Source: Burkholderiaceae bacterium (GTDB taxonomy: Bacteria > Pseudomonadota > Gammaproteobacteria > Burkholderiales > Burkholderiaceae). From it: DNA of 13,822 nucleotides. The notes beneath the pieces were generated by a model that was given only the letters and a program-made list of their open reading frames with translations, did not search any database and was not told where the DNA came from. Positions within the stretch are counted from its first letter, which is position 1. The number at the start of each line of letters is the position of its first letter. Shown here piece by piece: positions 7,597-13,822 of this stretch. The translations under genes and the position numbers were made by a program. The stretch is from the NCBI GenBank assembly GCA_947461335.1, contig CANHLB010000021.1, forward strand, positions 1 to 13,822, given 5' to 3'.

Positions 7597-10482
7597 ATGT
7601 TCAAAATATTTTCAAATGATCCCGTGCACGATCCCATTAAGAAACAAGGGTCCGCAACAGAAATTAAGAAAACGACTTGCTATATGTGTGCATGCCGATG
7701 CGGTATCCGCGCGCATCTCCGAGATGGTGAGCTTGTCTATATTGATGGCAATCCAGAGCATCCGCTAAATCAAGGTGTCATTTGTGCTAAAGGGGCTTCA
7801 GGAATCATGAAGCAAAAATCCCCTGCCCGCATTACTCAGCCTCTATTAAGAAAGGCTGGAAGTAACCGTGGAGATGGTGAATTTGAACCCATTAGCTGGG
7901 ATAAAGCCTTTGAAATACTCACCAAACGTCTGAGCCATATACGCGCAACCGATCCTAAAAAGTTTGCACTCTTCACTGGTCGAGATCAAATGCAGGCCTT
8001 AACAGGTTTGTTCGCACGGCAATTTGGTACGCCGAATTATGCTGCTCATGGTGGATTTTGCTCTGTCAATATGGCTGCAGGAATGATCTACACCATTGGT
8101 GGAAGCTTTTGGGAATTTGGCGGCCCTGATTTAGAGCGAGCCAAACTATTTGTCATGATCGGCACCGCTGAAGATCATCACTCCAATCCAATGAAGATTG
8201 CCTTATCCAAATTCAAAAGAGCAGGCGGTCGCTTTATCTCCATTAACCCAGTCAGAACTGGATATTCAGCAATTGCTGATGAGTGGATTCCGATTAAACC
8301 AGGAACAGATGGCGCTCTTTTTATGGCGCTCATGCATGAACTTATTCGACTAGAGAAATACGATGCGCCTTTCTTAAAACGTTTCAGTAATTCAGCACAA
8401 TTAGTTTGCATGGATTCTGGTGCAGAAGAAGGATTATTTTTATACGATCCAGATTCAGATCCTATCAACTTAGACTTACCCCATAACAAATACATTTGGG
8501 ACGAAAAGACTCAAAGTGCACAGCCCTGCTTTAAGCAAGGGACATCACCAGTATTACTTGGGGAATACACAATGGGCCCTGGCCCACATCAAGGGAAGAA
8601 AGTGGTCCCTGCATTTGAATTACTAAAACGACAGGTCAGTGAAACTACTCCCGAATGGGCAGCAGCAATTACTAGCATCCCCGCAGCCAGAATACGGAAA
8701 CTTGCACTAGAGATTGCAGATACTGCTTTCGGCCAAGAATTTGAACTTCCCATCTCCTGGACAGATTCTTGGGGAGAAAAACATGACTCTGTAACAGGTA
8801 GACCTGTTGCATTTCATGCAATGCGTGGACTCTCTGCGCACTCAAATGGATTTCAAACCACTCGCGGCTTAGCAGTATTGATGTCTTTATTGGGAACAAT
8901 TGACCGCCCAGGAGGTTTTAGACATAAAGCACCTTATCCAAGACAGGTGCCACCCAATGCAAAGCCTCCATCATCTGAAAATGATATTAAGCCCAATACA
9001 CCCTTAGCTAAACCACCTTTAGGTTGGCCAACACAACCAGAAGATTTAGCGCTGGATTCGCAAGGCAATCCATTGCGTATTGATAAGGCCTACTCTTGGG
9101 AGCACCCTTTAGCTGCTCATGGTTTAATGCACAACGTTATTACTAATGCAGTGAAAGGTGACCCTTACTCGATTGATACCTTGATGATTTTCATGGCCAA
9201 TATGTCATGGAATTCAACTATGAATACGATGGAAGTGCGGGAACATCTGAATTCTAAGAGTGCCGATGGTGAATTTAAGATTCCATTCTTAGTCGTATGC
9301 GATGCTTTTCAATCTGAAATGGTGGACTTCGCTGATCTCGTATTGCCGGACACCACTTATCTAGAACGACACGACGTCATGAGTATGTTAGATCGTCCTA
9401 TTTCAGAATTTGATGGTCCAGTTGATTCTGTCCGCATACCAGTGCTAGAACCTTTGGGTGAATGTAAGCCATTTCAGGAAGTCTTGATCGAACTCGCCTC
9501 TCGCTTGAAGTTTCCAGCGTTTACGACGCCAGAAGGTGAACGTAAATTCAAAGACTACCCAGACTTTATTACTCGCTTTCAGACTGGTCCTGATTCAGGT
9601 ATTGGATTTCTCTCAGGATGGCGTGGCAAGGATGGCGAGAAAGCCCTCAAAGGCGAACCTAATCCCAATCAGTGGCAAAAGTATGCTGAGAATAACTGCG
9701 TACACCAGTACCATATGCCACCAGAACACCAATACATGCGCAATTGGAATAAGGGATATTTAGATTTTTCTAAAGAAAATGCATTAAGACAAAAAAATGA
9801 TCCCATCATGATTGCGATCTATTCAGATATCTTGCAAAGATTCAGATTGGCTGCTACTGGGAAACGTCCAGGGGCTCAGCCACCTGCCCATCTGAAAGAT
9901 CGGATCTATAAATATTTTGATCCACTGCCATTTTGGTATCCACCACTTGAAGATGAAGTAACTGATCTCAGTAAATTTACCTTGAATGCGATTACTCAGC
10001 GCCCCATGGCTATGTATCACTCCTGGGATTCTCAAAATGCCTGGTTAAGACAAATCCATAGTCATAACTATTTATACGTCAATACTGCAACAGCTCTTGA
10101 GCATGGCATTGCAGATGGGGCATGGATGTGGATTGAGTCTCAATGGGGTAAAGTAAAATGTATGGCCCGCCATTCAGAAGCCGTTGATCCTGGAACAGTA
10201 TGGACCTGGAACGCAATTGGTAAAGCAGAATCTGCCTGGAGTCTTACTGATAATGCAGATGAATCCAAAAAAGGTTTCTTATTAAATCACTTGATTTCTG
10301 AAGAGCTTACCTTGGGCGGATTCAAAGTGAGTAACTCTGACCCCATTACCGGCCAAGCAGGATGGTACGACGTTCGAGTCAAATTAGCCCCGGCTGGAGA
10401 TGAAGAATCTCCGGAAACATGGCCTCAAGTAAAAGCATATGAAGTGCCTGGAATGTCTCTCAAAAAGGAGGCAAATAAGTGA
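7597..10482 (+). CDS. soeA: Molybdopterin oxidoreductase catalytic subunit, probable sulfite dehydrogenase SoeA
   Basis: This 961-residue protein is a large catalytic subunit of the DMSO reductase family. I chose the ATG at 7597, 11 bases after pta, because the open frame further upstream lies inside pta and has no family similarity. An N-terminal [4Fe-4S] site is formed by Cys28, Cys31, Cys35 and Cys63. Cys155 in HGGFCSVNMAAGM is the probable molybdenum ligand. Other family segments are SINPVRTGYSAIADEWIPI, FADLVLPDTTYLERHDVM and a C-terminal molybdopterin dinucleotide-binding region (HSHNYLYVNTATALEHGIAD). No twin-arginine signal is present, so the active site faces the cytoplasm, as in SoeABC of Allochromatium vinosum and unlike periplasmic DMSO or polysulfide reductases. 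It is followed by matching FeS and membrane subunits. Sulfite oxidation to sulfate with quinone as acceptor is the best reading, supported by the sulfonate genes; another substrate of this enzyme class is possible. Confidence 0.82.
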   Translation: MFKIFSNDPVHDPIKKQGSATEIKKTTCYMCACRCGIRAHLRDGELVYIDGNPEHPLNQGVICAKGASGIMKQKSPARITQPLLRKAGSNRGDGEFEPISWDKAFEILTKRLSHIRATDPKKFALFTGRDQMQALTGLFARQFGTPNYAAHGGFCSVNMAAGMIYTIGGSFWEFGGPDLERAKLFVMIGTAEDHHSNPMKIALSKFKRAGGRFISINPVRTGYSAIADEWIPIKPGTDGALFMALMHELIRLEKYDAPFLKRFSNSAQLVCMDSGAEEGLFLYDPDSDPINLDLPHNKYIWDEKTQSAQPCFKQGTSPVLLGEYTMGPGPHQGKKVVPAFELLKRQVSETTPEWAAAITSIPAARIRKLALEIADTAFGQEFELPISWTDSWGEKHDSVTGRPVAFHAMRGLSAHSNGFQTTRGLAVLMSLLGTIDRPGGFRHKAPYPRQVPPNAKPPSSENDIKPNTPLAKPPLGWPTQPEDLALDSQGNPLRIDKAYSWEHPLAAHGLMHNVITNAVKGDPYSIDTLMIFMANMSWNSTMNTMEVREHLNSKSADGEFKIPFLVVCDAFQSEMVDFADLVLPDTTYLERHDVMSMLDRPISEFDGPVDSVRIPVLEPLGECKPFQEVLIELASRLKFPAFTTPEGERKFKDYPDFITRFQTGPDSGIGFLSGWRGKDGEKALKGEPNPNQWQKYAENNCVHQYHMPPEHQYMRNWNKGYLDFSKENALRQKNDPIMIAIYSDILQRFRLAATGKRPGAQPPAHLKDRIYKYFDPLPFWYPPLEDEVTDLSKFTLNAITQRPMAMYHSWDSQNAWLRQIHSHNYLYVNTATALEHGIADGAWMWIESQWGKVKCMARHSEAVDPGTVWTWNAIGKAESAWSLTDNADESKKGFLLNHLISEELTLGGFKVSNSDPITGQAGWYDVRVKLAPAGDEESPETWPQVKAYEVPGMSLKKEANK
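10465..10471 (+). promoter_or_regulatory. Ribosome binding site for the FeS subunit gene
   Basis: The sequence AAGGAGG lies inside the end of the catalytic subunit gene, 7 bases before a GTG start that overlaps the upstream TGA (GTGA). This near-perfect Shine-Dalgarno site decides the GTG as the start of the FeS subunit. Confidence 0.8.
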
Positions 10483-11135
10483 GTACCAATAAACAACTCG
10501 CCTTAGTCATTGACCTCAATGTGTGTGTTGGCTGCCATGCATGCGTGACTTCTTGTAAAGAATGGAATACCCAAGGCTCTGCAGGACCACTTACAGACCT
10601 AAATGCCTATGGCGCTAATCCAAGTGGAACTTTCTTTAACCGCGTACAAACGTATGAAGCAGGATCCTTTCCTAATACTCAAACAGTGCACTTTCCAAAA
10701 TCATGTTTGCATTGCGAAGAGCCTCCCTGCGTTCCAGTCTGCCCAACCGGGGCAAGTTATAAGCGCAAAGAAGATGGCATCGTCTTAGTTGATTACGATA
10801 AATGTATTGGCTGTAGCTATTGCTCTTGGGCATGCCCATACGGAGCTCGTGAACTAGATGAAGAGCGCCAAGTCATGACGAAGTGCACTCTATGCGTAGA
10901 TCGCATTTATAGTGAAACCTTACCTGAATCAGAACGTAAGCCTGCATGTGTTCTTGCATGCCCAACGAGTGCCCGCATCTTTGGTGATGTACATGATCCA
11001 GAGTCAGATGCAAGCAAAGCAATTGAAGAGCGTGGAGGTTATGCCCTAATGCCTGAATGGGAAACCCAACCTGCTAACCACTACTTACCTCGCTCGATCA
11101 TGGAAACCATTGATGCCGCAAGGAATGACAAATAA
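10479..11135 (+). CDS. soeB: Four-cluster ferredoxin-like electron transfer subunit, probable SoeB
   Basis: This 218-residue iron-sulfur subunit of the DmsB/PhsB/NrfC type carries electrons from the molybdenum subunit to the membrane anchor. It has 16 cysteines in four groups: 16/19/22/26, 76/79/84/88, 109/112/115/119 and 136/139/157/161, which would bind four [4Fe-4S] clusters. Typical motifs are CVGCHACVTSCKEWN, CLHCEEPPCVPVCPTGA, CIGCSYCSWACPYGAREL and the CTLCVDR...CVLACPTSARIFGD pair. The start is GTG, overlapping the soeA stop by 4 bases behind a strong ribosome site. The stop overlaps the next start by one base (TAATG). Such tight coupling is usual for subunits made in fixed ratio. No signal peptide is present, which agrees with a cytoplasmic location. 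Confidence 0.88.
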   Translation: MSTNKQLALVIDLNVCVGCHACVTSCKEWNTQGSAGPLTDLNAYGANPSGTFFNRVQTYEAGSFPNTQTVHFPKSCLHCEEPPCVPVCPTGASYKRKEDGIVLVDYDKCIGCSYCSWACPYGARELDEERQVMTKCTLCVDRIYSETLPESERKPACVLACPTSARIFGDVHDPESDASKAIEERGGYALMPEWETQPANHYLPRSIMETIDAARNDK

Positions 11136-12070
11136 TGCGTCCACAATTTTCCATTATCTTTTTTACAACCCTTGCAGGAATGGCTCAAGGCTTATTATTT
11201 TTCATTGCTCTTTTGAATATGGAAGCCGCCGTCTTATCTGCACCGTTTCTCTTAATGTTAGCCTTACCGGTTAGCTTTATATTGCTTACATTAGGCTTGG
11301 TAGCTTCATTTTTTCATTTAGGACATCCAGAGCGTGCTTGGCGTGCTGCAATGATGTGGCGTACCTCTTGGCTCTCTAGGGAAGTGATCGCCTTACCGGC
11401 AGTCATGTTGATGACAGCAATGACTTTCTTTTTTGTAGCCTCTGGAATGGTGCCAGCGTGGATTTGGGGAATGCTGCTGATCAGCATACTAGCCCTATGG
11501 ATCTGCACTGCCAAAATTTACCAATGTATTCGTTTTATTCAAGAATGGTCACATCCCTCGACTCTGAGCAACTTCATCCTACTAGGCTTGACCTCAGGTG
11601 GCTTGCTGCTGGAATTTCTTCTCATGCTTTGGAATGACCCAGGCGCCCCTTTCGGGATTGGCCTGATCTCAGGACTCAACTTTATATTGCTATTTATCGC
11701 CCTCAACCTCAAGTTATGGATTTGGCGTCGTAATCAAAAGTTAAAACCTAAATCCAATCTGGCTTCTGCTACAGGTATTAAGGGTAGCAATATCCGACAA
11801 ACCTCTATGGGGTTCATGGGTGGTAGCTTTAATACTCGTGAATTTTTTCACCACCAAACTGATCGGGTCATTAGCAATATTCGAAAAATCATTTTATTGA
11901 TGAGCTATATAGGTCCAATGATCTTGCTGGCCTTTTCTATGAATTCACCTAATATTGCCCAAATAGCTATCGCCTTACTCATGCATTACATTGGGCTATT
12001 AGCAGAAAGATGGATGTTCTTTGCTGAGGCAAATCACCCTCAGAATTTGTACTATCAAAGAGTGTCCTAA
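11135..12070 (+). CDS. soeC: DmsC-type membrane anchor, probable SoeC
   Basis: This 311-residue integral membrane protein has about eight hydrophobic segments, near residues 5-28, 37-60, 84-104, 108-130, 145-165, 172-195, 251-269 and 273-293. It carries DmsC-family hallmarks: FFHLGHPERAWRAAMMWRTSWLSREV near 59-84, the soluble-loop segment MGFMGGSFNTREFFHHQ at 225-241, and LLAERWMFFAEANHPQNLYYQ near the end. It anchors the catalytic and FeS subunits on the cytoplasmic face and passes electrons to the quinone pool. The ATG overlaps the stop of the FeS gene by one base. It is the last gene of the plus-strand run; only 52 bases separate it from a convergent gene, with no convincing terminator. 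Confidence 0.85.
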   Translation: MRPQFSIIFFTTLAGMAQGLLFFIALLNMEAAVLSAPFLLMLALPVSFILLTLGLVASFFHLGHPERAWRAAMMWRTSWLSREVIALPAVMLMTAMTFFFVASGMVPAWIWGMLLISILALWICTAKIYQCIRFIQEWSHPSTLSNFILLGLTSGGLLLEFLLMLWNDPGAPFGIGLISGLNFILLFIALNLKLWIWRRNQKLKPKSNLASATGIKGSNIRQTSMGFMGGSFNTREFFHHQTDRVISNIRKIILLMSYIGPMILLAFSMNSPNIAQIAIALLMHYIGLLAERWMFFAEANHPQNLYYQRVS

Positions 12071-12122
12071 AGATCGCCTACTTCAAGTCTTACCCAAGAT
12101 CAGCTTAAAAAACTCTACAAGC

Positions 12123-12743
12123 TCATTCATTAGCTTTGCGTGGATCGGTAGATAGAAAAGATGGTCTTAAACTTAGTCGAGAAAAATAAAGATCTAAATT
12201 AGGATAATCAGTACGCCATGTGATTTCAGGTAAGCGAAATTCCAGCCAATCTAAGGCACAAGCTACCGCAATATCTGCAATCGTGAAGGTATTTAAGTGG
12301 CAATACTCTGAATCTCCTATTGAGTGAGATAAAAACTGTAAAGATGCCTGCACTTTGCTTATCTGCCTCTCAATCCACTTCTCACTTTGCTCTACTGAGG
12401 GTCTAGATATTTTTTCGCGGCGAGCCAAAATGGCAGCATCTAAAAGCCCGTCAGCCAAAGCCTCAAAAGTCCTTACACGGGCTTTATCTAGACTTAATTG
12501 AGGAAGTAATGGATTAGCGCTACTCATACCATCAACATAGTTAGCTATAACAGATGAATCGAATATAGGATGACCATTAAGCGGAAGTAGGCAAGGTATT
12601 TTGCCCAGTGGATTAATTTCATGCAACTTAGTATTAATATCCCAGCCATCTTCAATAACTAAGGTGCAAGGAATTCCTTTCTCAATCAAGCAAATTCTTA
12701 CTTTTCTTGAAAAAGGGCTAGTGAACGAACCAAGTAATTGCAT
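12123..12743 (-). CDS. Glutathione S-transferase family protein
   Basis: This 206-residue protein has the two-domain GST layout. The N-terminal thioredoxin-like half begins LLGSFTSPFSRKVRICLIEKG, with the conserved cis-proline in GKIPCL (Pro50) and the glutathione-contacting DSS at 62-64 in IFDSSVIANYVD. The C-terminal all-helical domain includes the N-capping-box-like segment FTIADIAVACALDWLEFR. A GST of this type conjugates or uses glutathione in detoxification or in specific catabolic steps; the substrate cannot be told. It starts 10 bases after a GntR-family regulator on the same strand and is probably cotranscribed with it. It converges on the soe-like genes, so it probably belongs to a different unit. 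Confidence 0.88.
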   Translation of the reverse strand: MQLLGSFTSPFSRKVRICLIEKGIPCTLVIEDGWDINTKLHEINPLGKIPCLLPLNGHPIFDSSVIANYVDGMSSANPLLPQLSLDKARVRTFEALADGLLDAAILARREKISRPSVEQSEKWIERQISKVQASLQFLSHSIGDSEYCHLNTFTIADIAVACALDWLEFRLPEITWRTDYPNLDLYFSRLSLRPSFLSTDPRKANE

Positions 12744-12753
12744 TTTGATAAGC

Positions 12754-13479
12754 CTACCCTCCGCCTAAATTATTAAAGTAACGATATTTGCGGGAATGGA
12801 TATAGCGAATACGCATATCAACAGGCTTTCCTTTATAGGCGTAAGCAACTCTTTTGACGCATAAGATTGGCAGATTAATTTTTAGCTTCAGTAGTTTTGA
12901 TATGTAGTTATTACCAGGTATTGCTTCTATTGTTTCGCTAATATTTAAAACGGTGATGCCATATACCCTTTGAAATAAACCATACAGCGTTTCATTTCTA
13001 TCCGAAAAAAAACTTTCATTTAAGTTTGGAAACATTTTCTCAGATAAATAGATTTCATCGACAATAGCCGGCTGATGCCTAAAGCTAAGCAGGGTTTTTA
13101 CTTTATAAACTTTTTCATAGGGCTTAATTGACAGTTTTTTTGCAATCAATTGGGTTGCCCGTATTTTTTCAAAGGAAAGGAGTTTTGAATGAGGCAGTTC
13201 ACGTACCCCCTCAGAGCTCTCAATCCTAAAAAATACGTTGAGCATGTAATCAGGAGTATGGCTAACTACAAAAGTCCCCCTGCCCTGCTCTCTAACCAAG
13301 ATATTTTCAGCAACCAATTCATTGATTGCTCGCCGAATTGTTCCAATACTCACTTGATAGCGCGCGGCCAAGATAGGCTCGCTTGGTATAGCTTGATTAT
13401 GTCGCCACTTATTTTGACGTAGCAATTCTGTGATGGAGTACTTAACTCTCTTGTATGCGAACTCAGCTGCTTTAACCAT
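12754..13479 (-). CDS. GntR-family (HutC subfamily) transcriptional regulator
   Basis: This 241-residue regulator has an N-terminal GntR winged helix at residues 12-72, including the characteristic segments IPSEPILAARYQVSIGTIRR, AINELVAENILV and REQGRGTFV. A UTRA effector-binding domain follows, roughly 95-235, with YKVKTLLSFRHQPAIVDEIYLS and, near the end, KRVAYAYKGKPVDMRIRY. This places it in the HutC subfamily, whose members sense small molecules such as amino acids or sugars. It precedes the GST-like gene by 10 bases and is divergent from an enolase-superfamily gene, which is a probable target. The protein ends in GGG. The effector is unknown. Confidence 0.92.
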   Translation of the reverse strand: MVKAAEFAYKRVKYSITELLRQNKWRHNQAIPSEPILAARYQVSIGTIRRAINELVAENILVREQGRGTFVVSHTPDYMLNVFFRIESSEGVRELPHSKLLSFEKIRATQLIAKKLSIKPYEKVYKVKTLLSFRHQPAIVDEIYLSEKMFPNLNESFFSDRNETLYGLFQRVYGITVLNISETIEAIPGNNYISKLLKLKINLPILCVKRVAYAYKGKPVDMRIRYIHSRKYRYFNNLGGG

Positions 13480-13507
13480 GACCTATCGTCAACTTAAAAG
13501 TAAATAT

Positions 13508-13519
13508 TCATATATATGA
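13508..13519. promoter_or_regulatory. Candidate operator: perfect 12-bp palindrome TCATATATATGA
   Basis: This perfect 12-base palindrome lies 29 bases upstream of the GntR-family start codon, in the 182-base gap between it and the divergent enolase-superfamily gene. GntR-family dimers often bind short AT-rich palindromes near their own promoter. The sequence is low in complexity, so chance occurrence is possible. I see no clear promoter hexamers or other genes in the rest of the gap. Confidence 0.3.
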
Positions 13520-13661
13520 CTTATTGCCTAATTGTAACCCCTGCACTAAGGCATGATTAAAAAATAATTCAATAAAAACATATGCTTAGCCTTTTTAAGT
13601 TCTGAATTGGCGGGAAAGCGCTAATTGTCAACCTAGGTCAAAGTAGCTAAGATGAATTGGA

Positions 13662-13822
13662 ATGAAATCTCTGGAATCCATCACCCTCTATCGGCTTGAG
13701 CTACCTTTAAAGGTGCCCTATAAACTGGCTTTTGGCCCCGTAACCCATTTCGATACATTAATCGCCAGTGTTATAGATGCCGATGGGAATCAAGGATTGG
13801 GTGAAGCAACCATTCTCACTGG
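13662..13822 (+). CDS. Enolase-superfamily protein, N-terminal part (3' end outside window)
   Basis: The frame starts at ATG 13662 and stays open to the window edge, giving 53 complete codons. The translation begins MKSLESITLYRLELPLK and continues with VPYKLAFGPVTHFDTLIAS, then DADGNQGLGEATIL. This matches the N-terminal capping domain of the mandelate racemase/muconate lactonizing enzyme group: a short strand, a PL.PY...FG segment, and a VI.ADG..G.GEA strand. The catalytic barrel lies outside the window, so the reaction (dehydratase, racemase/epimerase or cycloisomerase) cannot be assigned. An ATG at 13652 is in another frame and stops after 15 codons. The gene is divergent from the GntR-family regulator, its likely controller. 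Confidence 0.75.
   Translation, partial: MKSLESITLYRLELPLKVPYKLAFGPVTHFDTLIASVIDADGNQGLGEATILT

Noticed and set aside
7597..12070. DMSO, polysulfide or thiosulfate reductase instead of sulfite dehydrogenase
   Set aside because: The subunit plan is shared, but the lack of a twin-arginine signal and the association with pta and sauST-like genes favour SoeABC; other substrates remain a lesser possibility.
12102..12123. Possible hairpin AGCTT...AAGCT between soeC and the GST gene as a terminator
   Set aside because: The arms are only 5 bases with a 12-base loop, and no T-run follows on either strand; too weak to call.
13652..13699. ATG at 13652 as the start of the right-edge gene
   Set aside because: It is in a different frame and reaches a stop after 15 codons; the ATG at 13662 opens the enolase-superfamily frame.

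Overview
The window looks like chromosomal DNA from a betaproteobacterium of the order Burkholderiales. The Bug-type tricarboxylate receptor, the moderate-to-low GC and the compact gene packing would suit a freshwater Polynucleobacter-like lineage, but the genus is an inference. No rRNA, tRNA, CRISPR array, transposase or other mobile element is visible, and no stretch longer than about 195 bases lacks a gene.

The first 12 kb reads as a module for breaking down C2 sulfonates (sulfoacetate, perhaps isethionate) and disposing of the sulfite released. On the left, plus strand, are the C-terminal end of a GMC-family alcohol dehydrogenase and a SulP-type anion transporter that lacks a STAS domain. 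They converge, with overlapping stop codons, on a minus-strand operon: a Bug-type periplasmic receptor, an acylating aldehyde dehydrogenase (SauS-like) and an AMP-forming acyl-CoA ligase (SauT-like). A divergent intergenic region with two inverted repeats separates that operon from a plus-strand run: IclR-family regulator, phosphate acetyltransferase (Pta), and three subunits of a molybdopterin/iron-sulfur/membrane-anchor oxidoreductase that resembles the cytoplasmic sulfite dehydrogenase SoeABC.

Proposed flow: the receptor captures the sulfonate. SauT makes sulfoacetyl-CoA and SauS reduces it to sulfoacetaldehyde. A GMC dehydrogenase could also make sulfoacetaldehyde from isethionate. Sulfoacetaldehyde acetyltransferase (Xsc, not in this window) would split it into sulfite and acetyl phosphate. 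Pta turns acetyl phosphate into acetyl-CoA, SoeABC oxidises sulfite to sulfate with electrons passed to quinone, and the SulP protein may move sulfate or sulfite across the membrane. The individual families are clear from the sequence; the pathway assignment rests on their combination and on the described sauRSTU system of Cupriavidus necator H16.

From about 12.1 kb a separate unit begins: a glutathione S-transferase-like gene behind a GntR/HutC-family regulator (both minus strand) and, divergently, the first 53 codons of an enolase-superfamily (mandelate racemase/muconate cycloisomerase type) gene that runs off the right edge. Nothing in the sequence links this unit to sulfonate metabolism.
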